Of a stretch of DNA of 64,000 bases, positions 45,336-55,198 are shown one piece after another (within the stretch, counting starts at the first letter, position 1; each line of letters opens with the position of its first letter). Origin of the DNA: Melioribacteraceae bacterium (lineage in GTDB: Bacteria > Bacteroidota > Ignavibacteria > Ignavibacteriales > Melioribacteraceae). The DNA lies in the NCBI GenBank assembly GCA_016927595.1, contig JAFGMI010000030.1:22566-86565 (forward strand). The letters run 5' to 3'. The position numbers were made by a program, and so were the translations under genes. Below the pieces are notes generated by a model, which did not search any database, was not told the origin of the DNA, and saw only the letters and a list, made by a program, of their open reading frames with translations.

Positions 45336-46373
45336 CTAAAACACCATTTTCGCCAATTTAAGTATTCCCTGTTTCCACGGCACGCGGTGCGAAATGCCCG
45401 AATCATCCGAAAAACTATCGAGATTATCAACATACCATTTATAATTCCTGATCAACGCATCTTTGTTGGAATATTTGGGTTTAAAGCCGAGTACCTTTTC
45501 AGCTTTTTCAATTGATACGAATGAGTCCTTTGAAGCCGTTTCATAAACCCACTTGTACAACGGAGAAAGCTTCAGCATTTCTAAAAATTTTAATGTCAAT
45601 ATAACAGGTTTCTCCGGAAGCCCGATAATTCTTTTACCGTACCCTGCATAATCAAGTACAGCCTGGTAATCTTCCCGCATCGTTAAGAACTCTTTTGCAC
45701 CTATGTTAAACGTATCGTTTGCTGTTTCTTCAGGCAGTTCAATACATTTGCAGACAGCTTCACAGAGATCATCAACATCAAGCAGCTGATAACGGTTGTT
45801 CCCTTTCCCGATCATCGGAAAATTATGACCAGTGTATGCCCAGTCGTATAGCATGGCGAAAACGCCCAGACGTTCCGGTCCGATAAATGATTTGGGTCGC
45901 AGTACAGGCACACACATTCCTTTATCGCGGTATAAAATACATTCCTGCTCAGCCTTGATTTTAGCTATACCGTAATGACCCACACCATCGAGTTTATCGT
46001 TTTCGTAAATCGGGTGATGATCCGGTATACCGTAAACAGCCGTAGACGAAATATGGATGAATCTTCCGATCTTGTTTTCAAAAGCAACTTCGAGAAGCAG
46101 TCTTGTTCCCTCTACATCCGTGCTGTAAATCTCTTCAGGTCTATAGAGCGGCAGGGCGGCTGCAGTGTGAATTACCAGTTCTACGCCTTCAATTGCATTG
46201 CGTACATCGGCATCTACACGGATATCACCCTTAATAAAATTAACTTTTTCTTTTACATCAGGATAGCTGAAATCTTCAATATCGATAACCTTGATTTCAT
46301 GACCTCTGTCCAGAAGGGATCTGACGAGGTTGATACCCAGAAATCCGGACCCGCCGGTTACGAGTATTTTCAT
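45336..46373 (-). CDS. NAD-dependent epimerase/dehydratase (extended SDR)
   Basis: A 345-aa extended short-chain dehydrogenase. It has an N-terminal Rossmann motif TGGSGFLG (residues 7-14), acid at the end of beta2 (VIDIEDF, NAD preference), STAVYG and the catalytic YGIAK (Tyr-x3-Lys near residue 134). Members act on nucleotide sugars, sterols or other hydroxyl compounds. The sterol-dehydrogenase/epimerase-like sequence does not fix a substrate. Single gene; it starts 79 bp from a divergent lipoprotein gene. Confidence 0.88.
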   Translation of the reverse strand: MKILVTGGSGFLGINLVRSLLDRGHEIKVIDIEDFSYPDVKEKVNFIKGDIRVDADVRNAIEGVELVIHTAAALPLYRPEEIYSTDVEGTRLLLEVAFENKIGRFIHISSTAVYGIPDHHPIYENDKLDGVGHYGIAKIKAEQECILYRDKGMCVPVLRPKSFIGPERLGVFAMLYDWAYTGHNFPMIGKGNNRYQLLDVDDLCEAVCKCIELPEETANDTFNIGAKEFLTMREDYQAVLDYAGYGKRIIGLPEKPVILTLKFLEMLKLSPLYKWVYETASKDSFVSIEKAEKVLGFKPKYSNKDALIRNYKWYVDNLDSFSDDSGISHRVPWKQGILKLAKMVF

Positions 46374-46452
46374 TATTAATCTTATTTTTGATAAACTTGT
46401 TAACCAATTTAATAATTATAAGGCAGCTCACAAAACTGCTGAATGGTAAGGT

Positions 46453-47487
46453 ATGAAAGACCAGATCAATTTGTTATGCATCACAATTTTATTTCTGTTT
46501 TTGCAGGCATGTTCAGATAAGAACGGTGAGCCGAATAATTACAAAATTGTTAAGGAATATACTGTTAAGGAAATTATAATAGATGGAATTTCAGGCGAAA
46601 GGGATTTTGAAACTTCGGGTCTTGCCTGGTACGAAGACAAACTGGTAATACTGCCTCAGTATCCATACATGCACGGTGAAAACGGAAACGGATTGTTTTA
46701 CTATGTGAATAAAAGAGATATTAAGGACTATCTCGCAGGAGAAGGGCAGGTAAATATAAAGCCTGAGAAAATTATACTGAAAGCAGCCGGACTTGAAGAT
46801 ATAGCGCAAAGCAAAGGCGGTGGATTTGAGGCGGTTAACTTCAGCGGTGATAATGTTTTTGTAACAATTGAGACCGTGGAAGAAGATTCAATTTCCTCCT
46901 TTTTTGTATTTGGAAAAGTGATTGGTGAACTGGATACCATAGCTCTGGATTCTTCATCCAGAACTGCGGTTATTTCGCAGACAGGTATTCATAATATGGG
47001 CGAGGAATCCATAATGAATACCGGTAATATGATTTATCTGATTCACGAAGCTAATGGAAAAAATGTTAATCCTGACGCCGAAGCAATATGCATTAACAAA
47101 TTTAATTATGAAATAACGACGATACCGTTTCCGAATATAGAATATCGGATTACCGATGTCACAAATCCCGATTCAACAGGGCTGTTCTGGGCAATAAATT
47201 ATTTTTTCCCGGGAGAACGACGTAAGCTGAAGCCCGCGGAAGATATAGTCGCATCGCTACATGGAATTGGAAAATCAAATGCCGAATTTGAACCTGTTGA
47301 AAGACTTCTGAGTTTCAGGCTATTGAGAGAAAAAATCGAATTGGCTGATAATCCGCCGATATACATACGGCTGGAAGAAAAGAAGGGAACAAACTGGGAG
47401 GGTATCGAAATTCTGGATGATGCCGGCTTTTTATTAATATCCGATTTTTTCCCGACAACTAAGCTGGTTTTTATCCCCATCGACTAA
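46453..47487 (+). CDS. Lipoprotein, possible phytase-like beta-propeller
   Basis: A 344-aa predicted lipoprotein: signal peptide with lipobox LQAC (Cys20) and a mature part of repeating beta motifs. The segments ETSGLAWYEDKLVILP, GFEAVNFSGDNVFVTIE and NWEGIEILDDAGFLLISD resemble the esterase-like/phytase-like propellers found in Bacteroidota, but I cannot assign the family firmly. No neighbour gives a hint of function. Confidence 0.7.
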   Translation: MKDQINLLCITILFLFLQACSDKNGEPNNYKIVKEYTVKEIIIDGISGERDFETSGLAWYEDKLVILPQYPYMHGENGNGLFYYVNKRDIKDYLAGEGQVNIKPEKIILKAAGLEDIAQSKGGGFEAVNFSGDNVFVTIETVEEDSISSFFVFGKVIGELDTIALDSSSRTAVISQTGIHNMGEESIMNTGNMIYLIHEANGKNVNPDAEAICINKFNYEITTIPFPNIEYRITDVTNPDSTGLFWAINYFFPGERRKLKPAEDIVASLHGIGKSNAEFEPVERLLSFRLLREKIELADNPPIYIRLEEKKGTNWEGIEILDDAGFLLISDFFPTTKLVFIPID

Positions 47488-47717
47488 AATTATGTAGTTT
47501 CAAAGAATTCCGGTTACATTATAAATTTTTAAAATGCAGCATTAATGAAAGTTTTTTTCTGCTTTCATTTGATCTGAATTTAACTTTTTAGCTGATAATC
47601 ATCAATTTCACTCATTCGTTTAAATAATGGCAGGCGGAAATTCTTGACATTATAAATGTTTAGCTATATTTTTGTGAACTTTGTGAAAATAAAATCCGCA
47701 TTTTGGAGGATTACGTA

Positions 47718-48158
47718 GTGAAACAAGAAAGAATTACGAGATTTATTAAAACTGAAGACGCTGATCGTAAATGGTATGTAGTTGATGCAAGTGATCAGGT
47801 ATTGGGCAGGCTTGCAACCGAGGTAGCCCGGGTTATCAGAGGTAAAAACAAAGCGATTTTTACACCCAATATGGATACCGGTGATTTTGTTGTAATTATA
47901 AATGCTGAAAAAGTAAAAATGACTGGCAAGAGAGAATTGCAAAAGTCATATTTCAGGCATTCAGGCTATCCTGGTGGTACTACAATTACTTCATTTTCCG
48001 AAATGAAACAAAAAAATCCCGAAGCAATAATTCATACGGCAGTTAAAGGTATGCTTCCGAAGAACCGCCTTGGAAGAAAATTAATAAAAAAATTAAAAGT
48101 ATATGCGGGAAGCGAACATCCGCATAAAGCACAACAACCAGAACCATTAAGCTTTTAA
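47718..48158 (+). CDS. rplM: Ribosomal protein L13
   Basis: Large-subunit protein L13, 146 aa. Typical blocks are [32 protein letters not shown] and [19 protein letters not shown] 47718 is chosen because GGAGG lies 7 bases upstream and the length fits the family; the open frame extends to a TTG at 47703 that lies on top of this ribosome binding site. First gene of the rplM-rpsI pair. Confidence 0.97.
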   Translation: MKQERITRFIKTEDADRKWYVVDASDQVLGRLATEVARVIRGKNKAIFTPNMDTGDFVVIINAEKVKMTGKRELQKSYFRHSGYPGGTTITSFSEMKQKNPEAIIHTAVKGMLPKNRLGRKLIKKLKVYAGSEHPHKAQQPEPLSF

Positions 48159-48169
48159 GAGGAAATTGA

Positions 48170-48556
48170 ATGGCTGATAAAATTTTCGTTGGTCGAAGAA
48201 AGAATGCAGTTGCCAGAATTATTCTTAGAAACGGATCAGGAAAAGTAACTGTTAACGAAAGAGAATTTGAAAATTACTTCCCGCTGAAGGACAACAGGGA
48301 CGATGTACTTCTCCCTTTTGTTTTAACCGAAACGATAGGTAAATATGATGTTTTGGTAAAGGTTAACGGCGGCGGATTCTCCGGGCAGGCGGAAGCGATA
48401 AGATTGGGAATTTCGAGAGCGCTGGTAAGTATAAATGCAGAGTTCAGACCCTCATTAAAAACCGAAGGACTTTTACGCAGAGATCCCCGAATGGTTGAAC
48501 GAAAGAAATACGGTCAGCCTAAAGCTCGAAAAAGATTTCAGTTCAGCAAGAGATAG
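48170..48556 (+). CDS. rpsI: Ribosomal protein S9
   Basis: Small-subunit protein S9, 128 aa, with [39 protein letters not shown] and the conserved basic tail ending [11 protein letters not shown], which reaches into the decoding site. It is 11 bp after rplM, with a terminator downstream. Confidence 0.98.
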   Translation: MADKIFVGRRKNAVARIILRNGSGKVTVNEREFENYFPLKDNRDDVLLPFVLTETIGKYDVLVKVNGGGFSGQAEAIRLGISRALVSINAEFRPSLKTEGLLRRDPRMVERKKYGQPKARKRFQFSKR

Positions 48557-48594
48557 TTCTTTTACTATACTTGTATTTGATTTTTATATACAAC

Positions 48595-48622
48595 AGGTGA
48601 ACTTAGTGTTCACCTTATTTTT
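48595..48622 (+). terminator. Terminator after rpsI
   Basis: An 8-bp perfect stem AGGTGAAC / GTTCACCT with a 5-base loop, followed by TATTTTTT. It separates rplM-rpsI from rpsB. Confidence 0.83.
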
Positions 48623-48719
48623 TAAATCATTCATACTTTCTGATTTACCCCCTGTGTCCCGGTTATAATCGGGATTAAAGGTAAAGATGAAGAAAGTAGA
48701 AGAAAAACAGGAGTAAATA

Positions 48720-49655
48720 ATGGCTAAATTAGAATTAACTCAACTTATTGAGACCGGCGCTCATTTCGGTCACCTTACCCGCAGATGGAATCCCAAAATG
48801 AAACCTTACATTTTTATGGAAAAAAACGGGATTCATATTATTGATCTTAAAAAAACACAGGAAGCTATCGAAGTTGCAGCGAATAAGTTACGCGATATTA
48901 CTTCCGAAGGGAAATCGATTTTATTCGTTGGTACGAAGAAGCAGGCAAAATATGCAATTTCAGAAGCTGCAAAAAAATCTGAAAGCAACTGGGTAAGTGA
49001 AAGATGGCTGGGAGGAATGCTTACAAACTTCTCGACTATCCGAAAAAGCATAAAGAGACTGCAGAATATCGATAAAATGGAAAGTGACGGTACTTTCGAT
49101 AAGATTACCAAAAAAGAAAGACTTCAGTTATCACGTGAAAGAGATAAACTGAGAAAAATACTTGACGGTGTTGAATCACTCAATAAATTACCCGGTGCTC
49201 TGTTCATAGTAGATATTAAAAAGGAAGCGATTGCAGTTAAAGAGGCGATCAGACTGAATATTCCCATTTTTGCAATAGTTGATACTAACTGTGATCCGGA
49301 TCCGATAGACTATATAATTCCCGCAAACGATGATGCTGCCAGAGCAGTTGAATTGATTGTTAACCATATGGCTGACGTAGTGATTGAAGGTCAGGCAAAA
49401 GCTAAGGAAATCAGAGCAAACGAAGCCGCTGAGAAAGAACGTGTTAAAAAGGAAAAAGGTGAAGAGGAAAAAGAAGAGGATTCAAAGGTAAAAGTAAGAA
49501 GAGTAAAATTTGATGGTAAACCTAAGAAAGGAGCCAGGGTAAAAAAAGCGGAAGATAAACCGGCTGATGAAAAAGCTGAACTAAATGAGGAAGTAAAATC
49601 CGGAAAAGAAGAGGCAACTGAAGCAGGAACAGAATCATCCGAAAAATCTGAATAA
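48720..49655 (+). CDS. rpsB: Ribosomal protein S2
   Basis: Small-subunit protein S2 (311 aa). The core (residues 1-235) has the family blocks [29 protein letters not shown] and [26 protein letters not shown] charged tail of about 75 residues rich in Lys and Glu is beyond the usual length and probably disordered. A CAGGAG ribosome binding site precedes the ATG. It leads the rpsB-tsf unit. Confidence 0.98.
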   Translation: MAKLELTQLIETGAHFGHLTRRWNPKMKPYIFMEKNGIHIIDLKKTQEAIEVAANKLRDITSEGKSILFVGTKKQAKYAISEAAKKSESNWVSERWLGGMLTNFSTIRKSIKRLQNIDKMESDGTFDKITKKERLQLSRERDKLRKILDGVESLNKLPGALFIVDIKKEAIAVKEAIRLNIPIFAIVDTNCDPDPIDYIIPANDDAARAVELIVNHMADVVIEGQAKAKEIRANEAAEKERVKKEKGEEEKEEDSKVKVRRVKFDGKPKKGARVKKAEDKPADEKAELNEEVKSGKEEATEAGTESSEKSE

Positions 49656-49686
49656 TTACTAGAAAAAATTGAGGAAATAAAAAGTT

Positions 49687-50547
49687 ATGTCTATTAGTGC
49701 ATCCCAAGTAAAAGAGTTAAGAGACAAAACCGGCGCCGGAATGATGGATTGCAAACAAGCACTGACTGAAGCAAACGGTGATTTCGGGAAAGCTGTTGAA
49801 TTGTTAAGAAAGAAAGGAGCTTCCGTAGCGGCTAAAAGAGCTGAAAGATCAGCTAATGAAGGTGTTGTGAAAACATACATTTCCGAAGACGGTAAGCAGG
49901 CGGTTATTGTTGAGGTTAATTGTGAAACAGACTTCGTAGCGAAGAGTGATGATTTTATTCAATTCTCAGACTTCGTTACCGATGCCGTAGTTAAAAACAA
50001 ACCTTCAGATATTGACGAGCTGATGGGTCTGTCGCATAACGGAAAACTGGTAAGCGATGAATTGTCGGCAACAATAGGAAAGATCGGCGAGAAAATTGAA
50101 GTGTCGAGGTTTAGTATTGACAGTACTGACAACGGAACATTCGTTGACTACATACATCACGGTGCAAAGCTGGGCGTATTGGTTAAAGCTGAGAATACAA
50201 ATAGTAATGATGTATCTGCACTTTTGAAAGATATTGCAATGCAGGCAGCGGCTATGAAACCGATATATCTGACTGTTGATGAAGTTCCTAAGACTGAAAT
50301 CGAAAAAGAAAAAGAAATTTATAAGGAAGTTGCCAGAAAAGAAGGAAAGCCGGAACAAATTCTGGATAAAATTGCTGATGGCAGAATAAACAAATTTTTC
50401 CAGGAAGTCTGTCTGTTAGAACAGGCGTTTATTAAGGACAATGCAAAATCTGTAAAGGATGTGATCGCAGACTTCAACAAGGCAAACAATTCCGATATTA
50501 AGCTAACCAGATTCTACCGCTTCCATCTGGGAGATGAAAAAAAATAA
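49687..50547 (+). CDS. tsf: Elongation factor Ts
   Basis: Nucleotide exchange factor for EF-Tu, 286 aa. It has the N-terminal UBA-like domain with VKELRDKTGAGMMDCKQAL, the core TDFVAKSDDF and IAMQAAAMKP, and a C-terminal module with LLEQAFIKD. It is 31 bp after rpsB and followed by a strong terminator. Confidence 0.98.
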   Translation: MSISASQVKELRDKTGAGMMDCKQALTEANGDFGKAVELLRKKGASVAAKRAERSANEGVVKTYISEDGKQAVIVEVNCETDFVAKSDDFIQFSDFVTDAVVKNKPSDIDELMGLSHNGKLVSDELSATIGKIGEKIEVSRFSIDSTDNGTFVDYIHHGAKLGVLVKAENTNSNDVSALLKDIAMQAAAMKPIYLTVDEVPKTEIEKEKEIYKEVARKEGKPEQILDKIADGRINKFFQEVCLLEQAFIKDNAKSVKDVIADFNKANNSDIKLTRFYRFHLGDEKK

Positions 50548-50556
50548 TCTTATCAA

Positions 50557-50588
50557 AAAGGTCTTATTTTATTAAGACCTTTTTTTTT
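50557..50588 (+). terminator. Terminator after tsf
   Basis: A 10-bp stem AAAGGTCTTA / TAAGACCTTT followed by a run of Ts, just before pyrH. Read-through must supply pyrH, or pyrH has its own weak promoter within the ~15 bp left; partial termination is likely. Confidence 0.88.
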
Positions 50589-50602
50589 ATATTAGGTACG
50601 AT

Positions 50603-51349
50603 ATGAATATTAAATTGAAATATAAAAGGATTCTGCTTAAGCTCAGCGGTGAATCCCTGATGGGTTCAAAAGGGCACGGAATTGAACCGGAAATACTTAA
50701 TTTTTTCGCTGCAGAGATCAAAAAAGTACATACTCTTGGGGTTCAGGTTGGATTGGTAATCGGAGGCGGCAATATATACAGAGGTCTGAGTGCGGGTGAA
50801 CAGGGGATTGACCGGGTAACCGGAGATCAGATGGGGATGCTCGCCACAATGATTAATTCACTGGCTCTCCAGAATGCATGTGAACGACACGGCATGTACA
50901 CACGTCTGATGAGTTCTATCGAAATGAACGAAATAGCCGAACCTTACATCCGGCGCAGGGCAATCCGACACCTTGAAAAAGGAAGAATTGTAATTTTTGG
51001 TGCCGGCACCGGACACCCTTATTTCAGCACCGACACTGCTGCTTCTCTGCGGGCAGTTGAAATTGAAGCAGATGCAATCATCAAGGGTACAAGAGTAGAT
51101 GGAGTTTATGATTCCGATCCGGAAAAAAATCCTCAGGCTGCTATGTTCGATGAAATATCCTATCATGACGTGTTGAATAAAAATTTAAGAGTAATGGACC
51201 TTACTGCAATAAGTTTATGCAAAGAAAACAACCTGCCTATAATAGTATTCAACATGAATACAGAAAACAATTTGCTGAATTTAGTTAAAGGTGAGAATGT
51301 AGGTACTTCGGTTGGGCAATATGAAATTAATGATGTAAATATAAAATAA
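50603..51349 (+). CDS. pyrH: UMP kinase
   Basis: Bacterial UMP kinase of the amino-acid kinase fold, 248 aa. It converts UMP to UDP. Visible are [46 protein letters not shown] and [15 protein letters not shown]. It is in the classical rpsB-tsf-pyrH-frr order. Confidence 0.98.
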   Translation: MNIKLKYKRILLKLSGESLMGSKGHGIEPEILNFFAAEIKKVHTLGVQVGLVIGGGNIYRGLSAGEQGIDRVTGDQMGMLATMINSLALQNACERHGMYTRLMSSIEMNEIAEPYIRRRAIRHLEKGRIVIFGAGTGHPYFSTDTAASLRAVEIEADAIIKGTRVDGVYDSDPEKNPQAAMFDEISYHDVLNKNLRVMDLTAISLCKENNLPIIVFNMNTENNLLNLVKGENVGTSVGQYEINDVNIK

Positions 51350-51363
51350 TTTCAGAGGCAGAA

Positions 51364-51924
51364 ATGGATCATAAAGAACTAATTAAAGATGCCAAACAAA
51401 GAATGGATAAATCGATTGAGGCATTCAGGGGAGAGATTGCAAAAGTCCGTACTGGAAAAGCAACTACAGCTCTGCTTGACGGAATTAAAGTTCAGTATTA
51501 TGGTTCGCCTACTCCGCTAAATCAGGTCGGGAATGTTTCGGTATTGGATGCTCACACGCTGTCGATAACACCCTGGGATAAAAACATGGTCGCTGAAATC
51601 GATAAGGCAATATTGTCGGCTGATCTTGGTCTTAATCCGATAAATGACGGCACAAATATTAAAGTGCCCATTCCTCCGCTCAATGAGGAGAGACGACGGG
51701 ATCTGGTTAAACTGGTTAAAAAATTTGGCGAAGACGCTAAAGTTGCTATTCGAAACGTTAGACGGGATGTTAACGATAAACTGAAAAAGATGGAAAAGAA
51801 TAAGGAATTAACTGAGGATTTCAGGCATGATGCAGAAATAGACGTACAGAGAGTAACGGATAAACATATCGAATCTATCGATGAAATAATGAAACATAAA
51901 GAAAATGAAATAATGGAAGTCTAA
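51364..51924 (+). CDS. frr: Ribosome recycling factor
   Basis: Ribosome recycling factor, 186 aa, of standard length. It has KVRTGKATTALLDGIKVQYYG, the INDGTNIKVPIPPLNEERRRDLVK loop and an EDAKVAIRNVRRD helix. It starts 14 bp after pyrH and is closed by a terminator. Confidence 0.98.
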   Translation: MDHKELIKDAKQRMDKSIEAFRGEIAKVRTGKATTALLDGIKVQYYGSPTPLNQVGNVSVLDAHTLSITPWDKNMVAEIDKAILSADLGLNPINDGTNIKVPIPPLNEERRRDLVKLVKKFGEDAKVAIRNVRRDVNDKLKKMEKNKELTEDFRHDAEIDVQRVTDKHIESIDEIMKHKENEIMEV

Positions 51925-51950
51925 GCATTATGTAGTATTTTATAAATTTC

Positions 51951-51976
51951 AAAGTCCGGTTCAGCCGGACTTTTTT
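51951..51976 (+). terminator. Terminator after frr
   Basis: An 8-bp GC-rich stem AAGTCCGG / CCGGACTT with a 5-base loop and a following T run. Confidence 0.88.
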
Positions 51977-52056
51977 CGTTTAAAGAATAATTCCTATTTT
52001 AGACTATTAAATAAATATATTTTCGCATCTTATTCTATTATTTAGGAGTAATCAAT

Positions 52057-54312
52057 ATGAGTATTACTAAGGAAGAAGCGCTCAAGTATCATAGCGAGGG
52101 ACGCAAAGGAAAGATTGAGGTAATAGCGTCAAAACCATGTTTTACATCGAGGGATTTATCCCTGGCTTACACACCCGGTGTTGCCGAACCATGCCGGGAG
52201 ATTCATAAAGACGAGGAGGAAGTTTATAATTATACCGCAAAAGGCAATCTGGTTGCTGTTGTTTCCAACGGAACAGCGGTGCTGGGTCTGGGTGATATAG
52301 GGGCTGCAGCCGGAAAACCAGTGATGGAGGGTAAAGGTGTACTATTTAAAAGATTCGCAGACATCGATGTATTTGATATTGAATTAAATACACACGACCC
52401 GAAAGAAGTGATAAGAACTGTGCAATTGCTGGAACCGACTTTCGGAGGAATTAATCTGGAAGATATCAAAGCGCCGGAATGTTTTGAGATTGAAGAAGAA
52501 CTTAAACGTACAACCAATATCCCGATTTTTCATGACGATCAGCATGGAACTGCAATAATATCCTGCGCAGCATTGATTAATGCAACCGAAATTGCTGGTA
52601 AAAAGCTCGGAGAAATAAAAATTGTAGTTTCGGGTGCAGGGGCTTCAGCCGTTGCCTGCTGTAATCTTTATATAAGCGCCGGTGTTAACAGGGCAAATAT
52701 TTCCATGTTTGATTCAAAAGGTCATATTCATAAGGGCAGAAAAGACTTAAATAAGTACAAACAAGCCTTTGCACAGGATAAAGCATTCGATTCACTTGAC
52801 GAAGCGATGAAAGGTGCTGATGTTTTTGTCGGTTTATCCAAAGCAGACGTCGTTTCACAGGATATGATAAAAAAAATGGCAGAAAAACCTGTAGTTTTTG
52901 CGATGGCTAATCCGGATCCTGAAATCAGATATGAACTTGCTAAAGCCGTCCGTGATGATATAATTATGGCTACCGGACGAAGTGATTATCCTAATCAGGT
53001 AAATAATGTACTCGGCTTTCCGTTTATATTCAGAGGTGCACTGGATGTTAGAGCAAGAGCCATTAATGAAGAGATGAAAATGGCAGCTGTAAAAGCTCTT
53101 GCTGATTTGGCTAAGGAGCAAGTTCCCGATGTTGTTATAAAAGCTTATGGCGGAAAGGAATTTACTTTTGGTCCTGATTATATAATACCTAAACCATTTG
53201 ATCCCCGTGTTCTCTGGAAAGTAGCTCCTGCAGTGGCAAAGGCAGCAATTGAGACAGGCGTAGCAAGGAAGAATATTGAAAGCTGGCAGGCATATTCCGA
53301 ACAACTTCAGGAAAGACTCGGATTTTCACAGGAGATAATGAGAATAATGATTCACAAGTCTCAGAAGAATCCGAAAAAAGTTGTATACCCAGAAGGGGAG
53401 GAGGAAAAAATAATCAGAGCCGCAAACGTAGTGTTTACCGATAATATAGGAAAACCTGTTCTGATAGGTAACGAAGAGAAAATTCTGGCTAAGATAGAAG
53501 AAATAGGTTACGAGAAGAACAATTTTGAAATTCACGATCCGATTAAATCACCAAAACTTGAAGAGTATACTACGGCATTTTATAGAAAACGGCACAGAAA
53601 AGGTGTGACTCAGCGAGCTGCCATGAATTTGTTGAAACAGCCTATTTATTATGCTTCGATGATGGTTTCCGAAGGCGATGCTGATACTTTAATTGGCGGT
53701 TTGACAAGTCATTATCCCGAAACAATTAAACCTGCCCTCCAGTGCGTTGGCATTAAGGAAGGGATGAAAGTTGTTTCCGGAATGTATATTGTAATTATCA
53801 GAAGAAAAGTATTGTTCTTTGCCGATGCAACTGTAAATATGAATCCTAACGCTACACAACTTGCGGAGATTGCTATAAGTGCAGCCGATACTGTTAAGAA
53901 TTTCAACATTGAGCCTAAAGTGGCTATGCTTTCCTTCAGCAATTTCGGAAGTGCAGCCGGTGAAGATTCCCAAAAGGTAATGCAAGCTGTTAAACTGGTA
54001 AACGAACTCAGACCCGATATAATATGCGATGGCGAGATGCAGGCAGATACTGCAGTTGTATCGGAAATTCTTGAAAAAGAATTCCCGTTCTCTAAAGTTC
54101 AGGGCGGTGCAAATGTGCTCATATTCCCGAACCTGAGCGCCGGTAATATTGCTTATAAACTGTTTGAGAGACTGACCGATGCTACCGTTATCGGACCGAT
54201 ATTAATGGGAATGAAAAAGCCGATCCACGTTCTTCAGCGCGGTGCAAGTGTTGACGATATAATAAACATGACGGCGGTTGGTGTTGTTGAAGCAAGTTAC
54301 CTTGACGATTAA
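52057..54312 (+). CDS. maeB: NADP-dependent malic enzyme with phosphotransacetylase-like domain
   Basis: A 751-aa MaeB-type enzyme that decarboxylates malate to pyruvate. The malic enzyme part (about 1-425) shows [33 protein letters not shown], the metal site [11 protein letters not shown] and the dinucleotide motif [13 protein letters not shown]-terminal PTA-like domain (about 430-751) is thought in known homologues to be regulatory (acetyl-CoA binding) rather than catalytic. Length and order are normal for the family. Single gene; a repeat-bounded element follows. Confidence 0.96.
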   Translation: MSITKEEALKYHSEGRKGKIEVIASKPCFTSRDLSLAYTPGVAEPCREIHKDEEEVYNYTAKGNLVAVVSNGTAVLGLGDIGAAAGKPVMEGKGVLFKRFADIDVFDIELNTHDPKEVIRTVQLLEPTFGGINLEDIKAPECFEIEEELKRTTNIPIFHDDQHGTAIISCAALINATEIAGKKLGEIKIVVSGAGASAVACCNLYISAGVNRANISMFDSKGHIHKGRKDLNKYKQAFAQDKAFDSLDEAMKGADVFVGLSKADVVSQDMIKKMAEKPVVFAMANPDPEIRYELAKAVRDDIIMATGRSDYPNQVNNVLGFPFIFRGALDVRARAINEEMKMAAVKALADLAKEQVPDVVIKAYGGKEFTFGPDYIIPKPFDPRVLWKVAPAVAKAAIETGVARKNIESWQAYSEQLQERLGFSQEIMRIMIHKSQKNPKKVVYPEGEEEKIIRAANVVFTDNIGKPVLIGNEEKILAKIEEIGYEKNNFEIHDPIKSPKLEEYTTAFYRKRHRKGVTQRAAMNLLKQPIYYASMMVSEGDADTLIGGLTSHYPETIKPALQCVGIKEGMKVVSGMYIVIIRRKVLFFADATVNMNPNATQLAEIAISAADTVKNFNIEPKVAMLSFSNFGSAAGEDSQKVMQAVKLVNELRPDIICDGEMQADTAVVSEILEKEFPFSKVQGGANVLIFPNLSAGNIAYKLFERLTDATVIGPILMGMKKPIHVLQRGASVDDIINMTAVGVVEASYLDD

Positions 54313-54326
54313 TCAAGTTTGAAAGC

Positions 54327-54479
54327 GGGCTGTCTAAAAAGTATTTTCATTTAATCCCGGACAAAGAAAGAATTCTTGGCTGAGCATAAATACCAAAGGT
54401 TCTTTCATCGTCGGACAACAGATTCACCTCGGAACCCGGGCAGAAATAAATTACGGTTTTCGGACTCTTGAGACAGCCC
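54327..54479. mobile_element. Short inverted-repeat-bounded element (MITE or IS remnant)
   Basis: Bounded by GGGCTGTCT (54327-54335) and AGACAGCCC (54471-54479). Read inward, the ends are GGGCTGTCTAAAAAGT and GGGCTGTCTCAAGAGT, matching 14 of 16 bases. Such CTGTCT ends are familiar from several IS families. The 153-bp body has no transposase. A 70-codon minus-strand open frame (54347-54559) covers it but looks non-genic. No clear target-site duplication is seen. Confidence 0.5.
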
Positions 54480-54558
54480 CTTTCGATTCGCCTTTTAAAA
54501 ACATACTCCTCTTTTTTATATTTAGTTTTCAATATTTTATTTTTAACAATGACTAGCA

Positions 54559-55185
54559 ATGATAAGAAGCATCTTATATTTTGTGGCTAGTGTGCTTTTT
54601 TTCTTCACAGGTATTATTATTTATGGTATAATACTGAATACACGTGAAGTGAGTCTGCAGGAATGTATGGATGAAAAATCTATTTCAACTTTGGCTAATG
54701 TGAGGGTTGTGATTGATAAAAATAAATACCGTTTACATTTGTACAGTGATACATTGATCGTAAAATCATATAAAGCAGTATTCGGAAGAATTAATTCTTC
54801 GTCGGATTACAACTATGGAGAGATGATTACTCCTTCTGGTAAATTTAAAATTTGTAAGAAAATCGAAAAATATAAATATCATAAAATGATGCTGCTTAAC
54901 TATCCTAATGAAAATATTGCTGCTGATGCATTACGCCGGCGGAAAATAACCACTGAGCAGTATAATCAAATTTCGCTTTCACAGAAAAGTGATAAGTGTC
55001 CGCCTTCTTTCACGCCCCTGGGTTCAGATATCGGTATTCACGGAATCGGGGAGTATAATTTTATATTTAAAAATCTGCCGTTTGTATTTAATTGGACAAA
55101 CGGTTCCGTAGCCGTAAGCAATGAAGATATAGATGAGCTCTTCGGTGTTCTGCCAATTAATACTGAAGTGATTATCAAACAATAA
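54559..55185 (+). CDS. L,D-transpeptidase-like (YkuD) protein lacking the catalytic cysteine
   Basis: A 208-aa protein with an N-terminal membrane helix (residues 5-25) and a YkuD-type domain in the periplasm. It shows VIDKNKYRLHLYSD, FGRINSS, TPSGKFKI and the histidine motif GIHGIGEYNF. The catalytic block, normally HGC(I/V)R, here reads TNGSVAVSN, so Ser183 stands in place of the nucleophilic cysteine and Ala in place of arginine. It is therefore probably inactive as a transpeptidase, or uses another chemistry. It lies 14 bp upstream of the Omp85 gene, probably one transcript. Confidence 0.85.
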   Translation: MIRSILYFVASVLFFFTGIIIYGIILNTREVSLQECMDEKSISTLANVRVVIDKNKYRLHLYSDTLIVKSYKAVFGRINSSSDYNYGEMITPSGKFKICKKIEKYKYHKMMLLNYPNENIAADALRRRKITTEQYNQISLSQKSDKCPPSFTPLGSDIGIHGIGEYNFIFKNLPFVFNWTNGSVAVSNEDIDELFGVLPINTEVIIKQ

Positions 55186-55198
55186 TCCGGTGAGCTAG

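Larger units (their letters stand above)
4774..47644 (+). promoter_or_regulatory. Promoter of rplM-rpsI
   Basis: TTGACA at 47644-47649 and TATTTTTG at 47667-47674, with 17 bases between. The second box fits both a sigma-70 -10 (TATTTT) and the Bacteroidota TAnnTTTG element. It lies about 45 bp before the L13 start, so the leader is short. The end coordinate of this entry should be read as 47674. Confidence 0.6.

Noticed and set aside
47544..47569. AATGAAAG/CTTTCATT hairpin after the lipoprotein gene
   Set aside because: Eight AT-rich pairs with a 10-base loop and no T run; too weak to call a terminator.
54347..54559. 70-codon minus-strand open frame over the inverted-repeat element
   Set aside because: Overlaps the element, has no ribosome binding site or domain, and runs into the start of the L,D-transpeptidase-like gene.
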